64,000 bases of DNA from Chondrinema litorale (GTDB lineage: Bacteria > Bacteroidota > Bacteroidia > Cytophagales > Flammeovirgaceae): positions 2,345,421-2,409,420 of the forward strand of contig NZ_CP111043.1 of the NCBI RefSeq assembly GCF_026250525.1, given 5' to 3'. Shown in pieces: positions 54,712-64,000 of this stretch. The position numbers and the translations under genes are program-made. Within the stretch, counting starts at the first letter, position 1. The number at the start of each line of letters is the position of its first letter. The notes beneath the pieces are model-generated. The model saw nothing but the letters and a program-made list of their open reading frames with translations. It made no database searches and was not told the origin of the DNA.

Positions 54712-54821
54712 GTTTGATGATGCTATTTTTTACGAATTACTAGAAATATAAATAAACGGCAGAAACAACCCTGCTGAAATACACTCAATTTTTTTGCAAA
54801 AAACATAATGTAATTAGCCCT

Positions 54822-56654
54822 ATGCACAAGATCATCAAAAAAACATTGGCAACCTTTTTACTACTTCAACTATCGTATTATTTATTCGCTCAAGATGTAA
54901 AAGTTTTAACAAACCATATAGGCTACGACCAAAGTCGAAGTAAAAAAGCAGTAGTAATTGCCGAAGAAAAACTACCTGTTGATAACTTTTTATTAATTGA
55001 TGAAAACACTGGAAAAACTGTATACAATGGTAAAGTTACTTTTAATGGTGCTGTTGATAAGTGGAAAAACTGGCAGTTTTGGGAAATGGATTTCAGTGAT
55101 TTTAAGAATGCTGGAAAATATCGAATCCAAATCAGTTTTAATCAGCAAGTTGTAAATTCTTTTCCATTTGATATAGAAGCAAACCTCATAGAAAAGCTCA
55201 CACTCTCAGATGTGGTTTACTATTTTAAAGGTCAACGTAGTTCTGGTTTATTCGACAAAGCAGACAAACACTTGGTAATCCCAGAAACAGGTGATACTGT
55301 AGATGTACATGGTGGTTGGTATGATGCAACTGGCGACTATGGCAAGCACTTATCTCACCTTTCGTTTTCAACTTATTTCAATCCTCAGCAAATTACCATT
55401 TCCGCATGGAGTATGTTTAAAGCATATGAATATTTGAAGAAAGCAGATGGCAAAGATTTTCGCCAAAGTAGCAGGAGATTGATAGATGAAGCTATGTACG
55501 GCGCAGACTTTCTAGTTAGGATGCATGTTGCTGATGGTTCTTTTTACCGTAGTGTGGGCGCACCCGGTCCCGGTAAATTGGCGAAAGACAGAGTAGTAAG
55601 ACCAGAGAGTGAAGGCTACAGTATCAAGAAATCTAAAGATCAGTCATTCCACGAAGAGAAGAAAGAAGCCAATAAATTATTGAGCTATCAAGTAAGTTAT
55701 CGATCTGGTGGTGGTATTGCTATTGCTGCTTTGGCGATGGCTTCCACTTATGATATATCAGGAGATTTTACCAATAAAGAATATCTCGTAGCAGCAGAAG
55801 AGGCTTTTATTTATTTAGAAAAAGAAAATCTGGTAATGACCAATAATGGAGTTGAAAATATACTGGATGATTATTGTGCATTAAACGCAGCAACAGAGCT
55901 GTACAAAGCCACTAAAAAAGAAAAGTACAAACAAGCTGCTGACAAGCGTGCAAATTCGCTTATGAGCAGATTAAGCTCATGGAAAACCTACAAAGATTTT
56001 TGGCGTGCAGATGAAAAAGACAGGCCTTTTTTTCATCCATCTGATGCTGGCTTACCAGTAATGAGTCTAATGTATTATACTGAAATTGCAGATAATGCAA
56101 CTCAGAATATAATTAAAGAGGTAGTAAAAAAATCTTTAGAGTTTGAGTTGGCAGTTACCCTAGAAGTAAACAATCCTTTTGGGTATAGCAGACAGTTGGT
56201 GCAAGATACTTTGGGTAATAGAAGAACTTCTTTCTTTTTTCCACATGGTAGTGACGCAGCACCTTGGTGGCAAGGAGAAAATGCCAGACTTTCATCTATG
56301 GCAGCAGCAGCCAGAATGGCCGCTAATTATTTTTCTGAAGATAAACCCTTTGCTCAAAAGCTAAATGCATTTGCACAAAACCAACTTAACTGGGTATTGG
56401 GTTTAAATCCTTACGATGCTTGTATGTTACATGGCAAAGGTCACAACAATCCCGAATATGGTTTTTTCGGCACATACGAATATAAAACAGCTCCTGGAGG
56501 CATTGTGAATGGAATTACTGCTGGCTTTAACGACGAACACGATATCGATTTCAACCTTTCTTATGCAAAAACCGGAATGGATAACGATTGGCGTTGGGCT
56601 GAACAGTGGTTACCTCATGCAGCTTGGTATTTATTAGCAGTAGCTACACCATAA
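54822..56654 (+). CDS. Secreted GH9 glucanase (cellulase)
   Basis: A 610-residue enzyme with a signal peptide (cleavage near YLFAQ). An N-terminal Ig-like CelD-type module (about 23-125) precedes the (alpha/alpha)6 GH9 domain (about 130-605). The N-terminal catalytic block is HGGWYDATGDYGKHLSH, whose Asp residues act as base/nucleophile helper; the C-terminal block includes LGLNPYDACMLHGKGHNNP and NDWRWAEQWLPHAAWYLLA, the Glu being the likely acid. GH9 enzymes act on beta-1,4-glucans and some on related beta-glucans. Preceded by the broken ThuA gene after 110 bp and followed by a terminator. Confidence 0.9.
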   Translation: MHKIIKKTLATFLLLQLSYYLFAQDVKVLTNHIGYDQSRSKKAVVIAEEKLPVDNFLLIDENTGKTVYNGKVTFNGAVDKWKNWQFWEMDFSDFKNAGKYRIQISFNQQVVNSFPFDIEANLIEKLTLSDVVYYFKGQRSSGLFDKADKHLVIPETGDTVDVHGGWYDATGDYGKHLSHLSFSTYFNPQQITISAWSMFKAYEYLKKADGKDFRQSSRRLIDEAMYGADFLVRMHVADGSFYRSVGAPGPGKLAKDRVVRPESEGYSIKKSKDQSFHEEKKEANKLLSYQVSYRSGGGIAIAALAMASTYDISGDFTNKEYLVAAEEAFIYLEKENLVMTNNGVENILDDYCALNAATELYKATKKEKYKQAADKRANSLMSRLSSWKTYKDFWRADEKDRPFFHPSDAGLPVMSLMYYTEIADNATQNIIKEVVKKSLEFELAVTLEVNNPFGYSRQLVQDTLGNRRTSFFFPHGSDAAPWWQGENARLSSMAAAARMAANYFSEDKPFAQKLNAFAQNQLNWVLGLNPYDACMLHGKGHNNPEYGFFGTYEYKTAPGGIVNGITAGFNDEHDIDFNLSYAKTGMDNDWRWAEQWLPHAAWYLLAVATP

Positions 56655-56669
56655 AAGGTACATATGTCT

Positions 56670-56704
56670 CCTTTGGCAATCATTCTACCGAAGGATATTT
56701 TTTA
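56670..56704 (+). terminator. Terminator after the GH9 gene
   Basis: Arms TCCTTTGG (56670-56677) and CCGAAGGA (56689-56696), 8 bp with one G-T pair and an 11-nt loop, followed by TATTTTTT, 16 bp after the GH9 stop. Confidence 0.68.
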
Positions 56705-56851
56705 TCTAAAAAAAGCAGACTAAATTAAGCGCTAAAATTAAACTTAAATAGATTGTTAGCATTTTTAATATTCTTTCTCATTTTTTGAATAATCTATTTA
56801 AAAAAGAATATTTTTATATGACATTCGCATCTCAACGCCTAAATATTAATT

Positions 56852-59800
56852 ATGTCGATAAGAGTAGCACTAAGGCATTTTACAAGCTATCATTACGAGC
56901 ATCATATTGAGGTTTCGCCTCAAGTAATTCGTTTACGCCCAGCGCCGCATTCAAGAACTCAGATTAAAGGTTATTCGCTGAATATCAAACCTGAAAATCA
57001 TTTTATAAACTGGCAGCAAGATCCATTTGGTAACTATTTGGCAAGAGTAGTTTTTCCAGATAAGATAGATCATTTCGAGATTGACGTGGAGGTAATTGCC
57101 GAAATGGTGGTAATAAATCCATTTGATTTTTTTGTTGAAGAATACGCTGAGAAATTCCCTTTTGAGTATGATACTTCACTAAAGCAGCAGCTTTCTCCAT
57201 ATCTGGAAATTAAAGAAAAAGAGCCATTGCTATTGGAATTGGTAGAAGAAGCCAAAACTCTGCTGAAAAAAGATATGAACACAGTTGATTTTCTAGTAGC
57301 AGCAAATCAACTTATATATAATAGGCTTAATTACAATATAAGAATGGAACCGGGGGTGCAATCTTGTGAAGATACCCTCACAAAAAACTCTGGTTCTTGT
57401 CGCGATTTTACATGGCTATTAGTACAGGTGCTCAGACATTTGGGACTCGCTTCCCGATTTACGTCTGGTTATCTTATACAGTTAAAGCCCGATGTAAAAT
57501 CTCTTGATGGCCCATCTGGCCCAGAAGAAGATTTTACCGATTTACATGCTTGGGCAGAGGTTTATGTACCCGGAGCAGGTTGGATAGGCTTAGATGCAAC
57601 TTCTGGTTTATTCGCAGGTGAAGGTCACATTCCTTTGGCTTGTACACCAAACCCTGAGAGTGCAGCGCCAATTTCTGGAACTGCCGAGTCAGTAAAAACA
57701 GAGTTTCAGTTCGAAAACTCTGTTAAAAGAATTGTAGAGAAACCAAGGGTTACCAAGCCTTATAGCGATGAGCAATGGGCAAAAATAATTGCTGTAGGAG
57801 ATAAAGTAGACGAAGATTTGCAGGCGAATGATGTTAGGCTTACCATGGGTGGAGAGCCAACATTTGTAGCAATAGAAAATCAAGATGCGCCAGAATGGAA
57901 TTCATCGGCAGACGGAGAACATAAAAGAAGACTTTCAAACAGGTTGTTTCACCTACTCAAAGATGAGTTTGGAACCGGTGCTCTTATGCAATATGGGCAG
58001 GGTAAATGGTACCCGGGAGAGCCATTACCTCGTTGGAAGTTAGCCTGCTACTGGCGTAAAGATGGCTTGCCTATTTGGAAGAATGATGAATTAATGGCAG
58101 ACCTTTCTCGTAACTATGGGTTTAGTGCAAACGATGCCAAAAACTTTATAGCAAAGTTGGGAGAAGAGTTAAACCTTGATCCACAAAATATTTTACCGGC
58201 TTACGAAGACCCATTCTATTTTGCTTGGGAAGAAAGTAAAATACCGGTAAATGTTGATCCGCTAAAAAAAGACCTTAAATCTCCATTAGAGAGACAAAGA
58301 CTAGCAGAATTGCTTAGTCAGGGAATGAATGAGCCAGTAGGTTTTGTAGTGCCTATCGAATGGGATGGTTATAACCAAAGTTGGAAAAGTTGTAAATGGC
58401 AATTCCGTAGAGAGCATATGTTTCTAATTCCGGGAAATTCGCCAATAGGTTTAAGGCTTCCGCTTAATTCTATTCAATATGTAAACCCAAAAGAAGAAGA
58501 AATTAAACATCAACGAAGTCTTTTAGAAGAAGCTGAAGCTTTACCTGCACCAGAAGAAATCGAAGATTTAATTGATACATCAAAGAATTATAACAACAGC
58601 AGTTTTATCTTTAAAACAGCCATATTGGTTGAGATTCGAGAAGGTAAAATGTTTGTATTCTTACCTCCAGTAAGTTATTTGGAGCATTATCTCAATCTGG
58701 TAAGTGCAATAGAAAGTGTGGCTGAGCAATTGCAAATGCCTGTGCTTATAGAAGGTTACGATCCTCCTTCTGATAACAGAATGCAAAAGTTAATGATTAC
58801 GCCAGATCCGGGTGTAATTGAAGTAAACGTGCATCCATCATCTTCTTGGAAAGAGATTCTCGGAATTTACGATACACTCTACGATAGAGCCGCTCAGTCT
58901 CGCTTAACTACAGAGAAATTTAACTTAGATGGCCGCCATACTGGTACTGGTGGTGGCAACCATGTTACTTTAGGTGGAGTAACTCCGGGAGACAGTCCAC
59001 TTTTAAGAAGACCAGATGTTTTAAAAAGTTTTATTACCTATTGGCAACATCACCCATCATTATCTTATCTTTTTTCAACCCAGTTTATCGGGCCAACTAG
59101 TCAGGCGCCAAGGGTAGATGAAGGTAGAGATGAAATTCTTTATGAGTTAGAATTGGCATTTCAGCAAGTGCCAGATATGAGTGAAAATGATGTGCCTTAC
59201 TGGTTGGTAGATAGAATTTTTAGAAACTTATTAGTAGATATAACAGGCAATACACATAGAGCAGAGTTTTGTATAGACAAACTTTATTCGCCAGACTCGC
59301 CAACTGGTAGGTTAGGTATTTTGGAGTTTAGAGGTTTTGATATGCCACCGCATTATAGAATGTGTATGGTGCAGTTCCTGCTCATTAGATCATTACTTTC
59401 TTGGTTTTGGAAGAAGCCATACAATCATAAATTAGTAAGGTGGGGCACTGCTTTACATGATAAGTTTTTGTTACCTCATTACTGTTATAAAGACCTTGGC
59501 GAGGTAATCAACGATTTAGTAGGAGCAGGTTACGACTTCAATATTTCATGGTTCGATCCGTTTTTCAGTTTCCGATTTCCATTTTTAGGAGAGTTACAGG
59601 TAGATGATATTCATATAGAGTTGAAAATGGCGATAGAACCATGGCATGTATTGGGCGAAGAAATGTCGAGTACAGGAACAGCCCGTTTTGTAGATTCTTC
59701 ATTAGAACGTATACAGGTAAAAATATCAGGATTAACAGATTCCAGATATCATTTGCTATGTAATGGTATTCGTATTCCTATGAAAAATACAGGCATTCAA

Positions 59801-60202
59801 GGTGAGTATGTGGCAGGTATTAGATACAGAGCATGGCAACCACCATCGGCATTACATCCTACTATAGGTACAGATACCCCGTTGATCATTGATTTATTTG
59901 ATACTTGGACGAATAAGTCTGTCGCAGCTTGTCAATATCATGTGGCACATCCGGGAGGTAGAAATTACGACACCTTCCCTGTAAACAGTTACGAGGCAGA
60001 ATCGAGAAGAATTTCAAGATTCTTTGACTTTGGTCATTCAGTAAATCTGGTTGAGCCAACAGTGATGAACCAACAATCTTCTGGTAGATTTGTAACCAAA
60101 GTAAACATTTTGAGTCACTATGAAGCCACTGGTGAAATAGTAAATCCTGATTATCCCTATACAATGGACTTGAGGCGTTATAAGGGTAAAAAACATTATT
60201 GA
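56852..60202 (+). CDS. Transglutaminase-like/DUF2126 putative amidoligase
   Basis: A 1116-residue two-part enzyme. Residues about 1-300 are a bacterial transglutaminase-like cysteine peptidase: beta-rich N-terminal domain, then the triad Cys183 in GSCRDF, His232 in DLHAWAEV and Asp248 in GLDATSG. Residues about 310-1110 are DUF2126, with VRLTMGGEPTFV, LMQYGQGKWYPGEPLPRW, RHTGTGGGNHVTLGG and TGRLGILEFRGFDMPPHYR. DUF2126 is described as a putative amidoligase. Both ends connect with the ATP-grasp gene; its stop TGA overlaps the start ATG of the next gene. In other bacteria these genes form one predicted peptide-synthesising and trimming pathway. Confidence 0.92.
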   Translation: MSIRVALRHFTSYHYEHHIEVSPQVIRLRPAPHSRTQIKGYSLNIKPENHFINWQQDPFGNYLARVVFPDKIDHFEIDVEVIAEMVVINPFDFFVEEYAEKFPFEYDTSLKQQLSPYLEIKEKEPLLLELVEEAKTLLKKDMNTVDFLVAANQLIYNRLNYNIRMEPGVQSCEDTLTKNSGSCRDFTWLLVQVLRHLGLASRFTSGYLIQLKPDVKSLDGPSGPEEDFTDLHAWAEVYVPGAGWIGLDATSGLFAGEGHIPLACTPNPESAAPISGTAESVKTEFQFENSVKRIVEKPRVTKPYSDEQWAKIIAVGDKVDEDLQANDVRLTMGGEPTFVAIENQDAPEWNSSADGEHKRRLSNRLFHLLKDEFGTGALMQYGQGKWYPGEPLPRWKLACYWRKDGLPIWKNDELMADLSRNYGFSANDAKNFIAKLGEELNLDPQNILPAYEDPFYFAWEESKIPVNVDPLKKDLKSPLERQRLAELLSQGMNEPVGFVVPIEWDGYNQSWKSCKWQFRREHMFLIPGNSPIGLRLPLNSIQYVNPKEEEIKHQRSLLEEAEALPAPEEIEDLIDTSKNYNNSSFIFKTAILVEIREGKMFVFLPPVSYLEHYLNLVSAIESVAEQLQMPVLIEGYDPPSDNRMQKLMITPDPGVIEVNVHPSSSWKEILGIYDTLYDRAAQSRLTTEKFNLDGRHTGTGGGNHVTLGGVTPGDSPLLRRPDVLKSFITYWQHHPSLSYLFSTQFIGPTSQAPRVDEGRDEILYELELAFQQVPDMSENDVPYWLVDRIFRNLLVDITGNTHRAEFCIDKLYSPDSPTGRLGILEFRGFDMPPHYRMCMVQFLLIRSLLSWFWKKPYNHKLVRWGTALHDKFLLPHYCYKDLGEVINDLVGAGYDFNISWFDPFFSFRFPFLGELQVDDIHIELKMAIEPWHVLGEEMSSTGTARFVDSSLERIQVKISGLTDSRYHLLCNGIRIPMKNTGIQGEYVAGIRYRAWQPPSALHPTIGTDTPLIIDLFDTWTNKSVAACQYHVAHPGGRNYDTFPVNSYEAESRRISRFFDFGHSVNLVEPTVMNQQSSGRFVTKVNILSHYEATGEIVNPDYPYTMDLRRYKGKKHY

Positions 60203-62760
60203 TGGACGAAAAAGTTGTAGTTAATGAATCTATGATAGACTTCTACTTGTCGGAGAGAACTAAAAACAACACTCCATTTTTTGACGAAGTGGCCAATGCT
60301 GAAGGTACAGTTTTTCCACATTGGCTAAAACTGGCTAAAAGCTTTGATACGCTTGGTAACGAACAAATGGATTACCGAGCTCGTGAAGTCGCTCAACAGC
60401 TAAAAGACAATGGTGTTACCTATAATATTTATGGTGACCCCAATGGAAAAAACCGACCGTGGAGACTCGATCCGGTACCAATGGTATTTGGTGAAGCTGA
60501 CTGGGAAATGATTGAAAAAGGATTGAGACAACGTGCAGTACTGCTCAATCATGTTTTAAAAGATATTTATGGAGAAAGAAAGCTCATTAGAGCAGGCTTA
60601 ATTCCATTTGAGTTGGTATATAACCATCAGGGCTTTTTGAGGCAGATGGATAAAATCAGAATTCCGGGCGAACACCAGTTGATACAATATTCTGCTGATC
60701 TGGCAAGAGGACCCGACGGTAAAATGTGGGTTTTGCACGATCGTACAGATGCTCCTTCAGGAGCGGGTTATGCTTTCGAAAACCGGGTAGCCATGACACG
60801 TGTATTTCCTGAAATGATTAGAGAAAACCATGTGCGGAAAATTACCAGTTATTATCAGACCTTAAAAAATACACTGGTCGATTTAGCATGGCAAAATAAA
60901 GAGAATCCAAGAATTGTAGTGCTTTCTCCCGGTCCGGGTAACGAGACATATTTCGAGCATGCATACCTTTCTTCTTTTATGGGTTTTACATTGGCAGTGG
61001 GCGAAGACTTAACTGTAAGTGATGGCTATGTTTGGCTTAAAACTATAGAAGGGCTAGAGAAAGTAGATGTAATTGTAAGAAGAGTAGATGATGTTTTTTG
61101 CGATCCATTAGAGTTTAGGCAAGACTCGCATTTGGGTGTTGTTGGGTTAATGGAAGCAATTAGAGAGAAGAAGGTATTAGTTATTAATCCTCTTGGTACC
61201 AGAATTCTGGAAAACCCCGGGTTGATGGCCTTTTTACCTCAGCTTTGCAAGCATATTTTAGGCGAAGATTTAATATTGCCATCAGTTGCTACTTGGTGGT
61301 GTGGGCAACAAAAAGAGAAAAAGTATGTGCTAGAAAACATCAAGTTTTTACTCATCAGAAAAATATACAGACACAATTCAAACAGAACTGTATATGGTGG
61401 TGATCTTTCTGAAAGTGAACTTGACGATTTAATAGCAGATATCAATACCAGACCTTATTTATATGTAGGGCAGGAGATGGTGAAATTCTCAACTACTCCC
61501 TCTTATATAGATGGTAAACTAGAAGCGCGCAATGCAGTTTTTAGAAGCTACATTGTTTCAGACTCAGATAAAGGCACTTACCATGTAATGCCGGGTGGTT
61601 TGTCTCGCAGTTCGCCAGATAGAGGAGTGTTTATTGTTTCTAATCAGAATGGTGGAATTAGTAAAGATACTTGGGTGCTTGGGCAAGAGAGAAGAAAAGT
61701 AGAGACTCATAAAAAAGTAAGAGTAACACAACAAGTAGAAAATATACTACCAAGCCGTACAGGTGAGAACCTATTTTGGTTGGGTAGACATATCGAACGC
61801 TCGATTTATACTGTGCGCTTGTTGAGGATTATCATTAGAAAATTCTACGAAACAGATGATGAAACCAATGTGGAAAATGATATTACACTTGTTCCACTTT
61901 TAAAGGCATTAACTGCAATTACGGGTACTCAGCCAGGTTTTTTTAAGAGAAAAACTTTGCAGAACCCAGAGAAAGAGCTTATTTCTTTGATGAATGATAC
62001 CAAGAGGCTAGGTACATTAAGTCAGTCTTTACAGGCATTTATCTCTAATGGATATGCGGTAAGAGATAGGTTAAGTTTAGATACTTGGCGAATTTTAGAA
62101 AGCATCTCTGAAGAGTGGGAGCATATGCAATCTAAAACAAGTGTAAGTGACATTAACAGAAACCTAGATAACTTGATTATCAAACTTATGGCTTTTCATG
62201 GGTTAAATATCGATAATATGACAAGAGAGCCATCTTGGTATATATTAAATATCGGAAGGTTTTTGGAGTCTTCTATGCAGACTTGTGCTATTCTTAAAAA
62301 TATCTTATCGGCTAAACACGATACAGAAACAGAAAAAACACTGCTAGAATTTGTATTGATGGCCAACGAAAGTTTGGTTACTTATCGATACAGGTATCGC
62401 TCTACACTTGAGATTTATGGTGTGTTAAGCTTGTTATTAATTGATGAGTTAAATCCTAAGTCTGTAGTTTATCAGATTGAAAATATCAATTACCATGTAG
62501 AAAGTATGCCTACTGGTAAAGAAAGATATTTAAACCCGATTAGAAAGAAACTACTAGAAATTACAACTCTAGTAAGGCTTTGCGATCCGCAACATCTAGC
62601 TACAATACCAGAAAAAGAAAAGAGTAGAGTAGAGTTAAGAGATTTGTTGGGTAATGTAATGCAAGGTTTATCCGAAGCATCTAACATTATTAATGAACAT
62701 TATTTTAGCCATATACAAAGCCAATATAGTTTTGTCACAACAGAAATTCCTGAGGTATGA
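60202..62760 (+). CDS. Circularly permuted ATP-grasp ligase fused to alpha-E domain
   Basis: About 852 residues from the ATG at 60202. Residues about 20-480 match the CP_ATPgrasp_2 family (DUF404/DUF407): VTYNIYGDPNGKNRPWRLDPVPM, QYSADLARGPDGKMWVLHDRTDAPSGAGYAFENR, FEHAYLSSFMG, RRVDDVFCDPLEFR, and MPGGLSRSS near the end. From about 515 on, LPSRTGENLFWLGRHIERS starts the alpha-E domain. The predicted reaction is ATP-dependent formation of an amide bond between carboxylate and amine. The two are often separate genes; here they are fused. It overlaps both neighbours by 1 and 4 bases. Confidence 0.92.
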   Translation: MDEKVVVNESMIDFYLSERTKNNTPFFDEVANAEGTVFPHWLKLAKSFDTLGNEQMDYRAREVAQQLKDNGVTYNIYGDPNGKNRPWRLDPVPMVFGEADWEMIEKGLRQRAVLLNHVLKDIYGERKLIRAGLIPFELVYNHQGFLRQMDKIRIPGEHQLIQYSADLARGPDGKMWVLHDRTDAPSGAGYAFENRVAMTRVFPEMIRENHVRKITSYYQTLKNTLVDLAWQNKENPRIVVLSPGPGNETYFEHAYLSSFMGFTLAVGEDLTVSDGYVWLKTIEGLEKVDVIVRRVDDVFCDPLEFRQDSHLGVVGLMEAIREKKVLVINPLGTRILENPGLMAFLPQLCKHILGEDLILPSVATWWCGQQKEKKYVLENIKFLLIRKIYRHNSNRTVYGGDLSESELDDLIADINTRPYLYVGQEMVKFSTTPSYIDGKLEARNAVFRSYIVSDSDKGTYHVMPGGLSRSSPDRGVFIVSNQNGGISKDTWVLGQERRKVETHKKVRVTQQVENILPSRTGENLFWLGRHIERSIYTVRLLRIIIRKFYETDDETNVENDITLVPLLKALTAITGTQPGFFKRKTLQNPEKELISLMNDTKRLGTLSQSLQAFISNGYAVRDRLSLDTWRILESISEEWEHMQSKTSVSDINRNLDNLIIKLMAFHGLNIDNMTREPSWYILNIGRFLESSMQTCAILKNILSAKHDTETEKTLLEFVLMANESLVTYRYRYRSTLEIYGVLSLLLIDELNPKSVVYQIENINYHVESMPTGKERYLNPIRKKLLEITTLVRLCDPQHLATIPEKEKSRVELRDLLGNVMQGLSEASNIINEHYFSHIQSQYSFVTTEIPEV

Positions 62761-63632
62761 GATATAGGGTGACACATGCTACGAAGTATATTTATCAGTC
62801 ATCGGCATCATTATGTCATAATATTGTATGCCAATCGCCAGCTGATTTTCCATTTCAACAAGTTGATAAATACGATTATTCAATAAATCCAGAGCCAAAT
62901 TTTTCATCAGAAAGGAAAGATTTTTTTGAGAATAATGTGGTGTATTTTTCTTTACAAAAAGCACATAAAGAGCTGGTTGTAAAATCAGAAAGTGAGGTAA
63001 CGCTATCTAGGCCAAACTGGATGGATATAAAGCCGGAAGATACACCAGCTTGGGAGACTGTAGTAAAGCAATTAAAAACACCAGCTTCTAAAAATGATAC
63101 TCGCCAATTCTATTTAGAGTCTACACACGTAACCTTTGTAAAAGGCATTCGGGAGTATACACTAGAATCATTTACACCAGATAGGCCGATTCTAGAAGCC
63201 CTTTTGGACTTAAATACCCGTATTTTTAAAGATTTTACTTTTACTCCCGGTTTTACAGAGATAAGTACGCCACTCGAAGATGTTTTTGAAAACAAAAAAG
63301 GAGTTTGCCAAGACTACGCACATTTCGGTTTGGCTTGTACACGATCTATAGGTTTGGCAGCTCGCTACATGAGTGGTTACATCGAGACTATTCCACCTCC
63401 CGGAAAACCGAAACTAGTAGGAGCAGATGCTTCGCACGCTTGGATAGCTGTTTACATACCAGAAGTTGGTTGGGTAGAGCTAGATTCTACCAATAATCTT
63501 TTGGTAAACGATCAGCATGTACGAGTAGCCACTGGTAGAGACTTTGCCGATGTAGTTCCCCTCAAAGGAATTGTATACAGTGGTGGTAAGCAGAAAATGG
63601 TGGTAACAGTAGATGTGAATAAGATAGAGTAG
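62757..63632 (+). CDS. Transglutaminase-like protein, second copy
   Basis: A 291-residue protein with an N-terminal beta-rich transglut_N domain (about 1-85) and a transglutaminase core with Cys184 in KGVCQDYAHF, His227 in DASHAWIAV and Asp243 in VELDSTNN. It overlaps the ATP-grasp gene by 4 bp (ATGA). It is likely a cysteine peptidase that trims or hydrolyses the amide bonds made by the ligases. The downstream gene starts only 6 bp after its stop and may be in the same transcript. Confidence 0.92.
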   Translation: MRYRVTHATKYIYQSSASLCHNIVCQSPADFPFQQVDKYDYSINPEPNFSSERKDFFENNVVYFSLQKAHKELVVKSESEVTLSRPNWMDIKPEDTPAWETVVKQLKTPASKNDTRQFYLESTHVTFVKGIREYTLESFTPDRPILEALLDLNTRIFKDFTFTPGFTEISTPLEDVFENKKGVCQDYAHFGLACTRSIGLAARYMSGYIETIPPPGKPKLVGADASHAWIAVYIPEVGWVELDSTNNLLVNDQHVRVATGRDFADVVPLKGIVYSGGKQKMVVTVDVNKIE

Positions 63633-63638
63633 ATTTTA

Positions 63639-64000
63639 ATGCAAGTTTTTTCTAAACCTATATTTCTATGCTTCCTATTCTTAGTAAGTATGCTTAGCGC
63701 TTGTCATCAAAAAGAAAGACAAAAGTTAGTAGAAAGGTTAGGTTTAGAAATTTTTGATACTGAAAAGCAAGATTCATTATTAGCATTTATTGCTTATGAT
63801 GAAATTACATGCAGAACTATTGGTGATGGTGCTGAGGTATCAGATCAATGGTTAAGATATAACTGGTTACAAAAAGCGCTTAGCCATAAAGAATTACAAG
63901 TGTTGGCAAAATCTGATAATACTTTATTAAGAGCATTAGTATTTAGAATTTCCATTCAAAAGAAAGATGAAAATGTATTTGCCTTACTTCAAGCAAATGC
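63639..64000 (+). CDS. Lipoprotein of unknown function (3' end outside window)
   Basis: The reading frame from the ATG at 63639 stays open to the window edge. The N-terminus is a lipoprotein signal: hydrophobic stretch ending in SMLSACHQ (Cys23 of the reading). The following 95 residues are helical and polar, with no recognised motif. It starts 6 bp after the transglutaminase stop, so it may be an operon member that anchors or serves the ligase pathway. Confidence 0.75.
   Translation, partial: MQVFSKPIFLCFLFLVSMLSACHQKERQKLVERLGLEIFDTEKQDSLLAFIAYDEITCRTIGDGAEVSDQWLRYNWLQKALSHKELQVLAKSDNTLLRALVFRISIQKKDENVFALLQAN

Noticed and set aside
56852..63632. Anbu proteasome-like gene in the ligase cassette
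   Set aside because: No gene with an N-terminal nucleophile or proteasome pattern is present up to the right edge of the window.
1..64000. CRISPR array, tRNA or rRNA genes, insertion sequence or prophage
   Set aside because: No regular spacer repeat, no cloverleaf-like sequence, no transposase or phage structural motif was noticed on either strand.

Overview
The window is AT-rich chromosomal DNA from a Bacteroidota bacterium, most likely a marine or soil Cytophagales. Support: many lipoproteins and Tat-like secreted hydrolases, absence of obvious Shine-Dalgarno sequences, one promoter that fits the Bacteroidota -33/-7 pattern (TTG, 20 nt, TATATTTG upstream of the ArsR gene), and families typical of the phylum (FtsX-like 800-residue permeases, GH95, GH125, GH43, TIGR02452, MlrC, DUF-type orphans). 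No rRNA, tRNA, CRISPR, prophage, insertion sequence or SusC/SusD pair was seen.

Layout. 1-4.7 kb: a TesA-like esterase (partial) divergent from a YbbA/YbbP-type ABC exporter, then a MocA-like nucleotidyltransferase and a small lipoprotein. 4.9-13.8 kb: LysM/double-psi-barrel envelope protein, NfeD-type membrane protease, HAD-like protein, Tat-type phosphoesterase, two GNAT acetyltransferases and an orphan MacB-like permease flanked by a cluster of TTATCAACA boxes. 14.1-26.3 kb: secreted polysaccharide and peptide degradation (GH43, S9 peptidase, GH95 fucosidase, an esterase, GH125 mannosidase), with a co-directional run of PARG-like, unknown, tyrosine-phosphatase and TPR genes inside it. 26.3-29.4 kb: a cytosolic 16-cysteine copper-storage-like protein with a P2-type cation ATPase. 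29.9-36.5 kb: S41 peptidase, several orphans, then an ArsR-SRPBCC-DoxX-YdeI-YdeI operon with two well-formed operators at its promoter. 36.6-46.7 kb: DUF5694 protein, NrnA-like DHH phosphoesterase, a second GH43, orphans, an overlapping operon of a formylglycine-enzyme-like protein, ECF sigma factor and a membrane anti-sigma-like protein, a PPP-family phosphatase, a Yip1-like membrane protein and an NmrA-like protein. 47.0-56.7 kb: MlrC-type M81 peptidase with an ankyrin protein, a phosphoesterase, a small cluster (permuted acyl-carrier-like protein, methyltransferase, unknown, alpha/beta hydrolase), a frameshifted ThuA gene and a GH9 glucanase. 56.8-64 kb: a tightly overlapping cassette of transglutaminase-DUF2126 amidoligase, circularly permuted ATP-grasp-alpha-E, and a second transglutaminase, followed by a partial lipoprotein.

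How it fits together. Much of the window is a scavenger's toolkit: exported glycosidases, esterases and peptidases for complex organic matter, scattered as single genes rather than as a classical polysaccharide-utilization locus. The most system-like regions are the C-terminal amidoligase/ATP-grasp/transglutaminase cassette, a predicted peptide-bond-forming and peptide-cleaving pathway without known product; the FGE-like/ECF sigma/anti-sigma operon; and the 50.4-53.2 kb cluster, whose first protein carries the two halves of an acyl-carrier domain in swapped order. All functions are inferred from reading motifs by eye; no database search was run.
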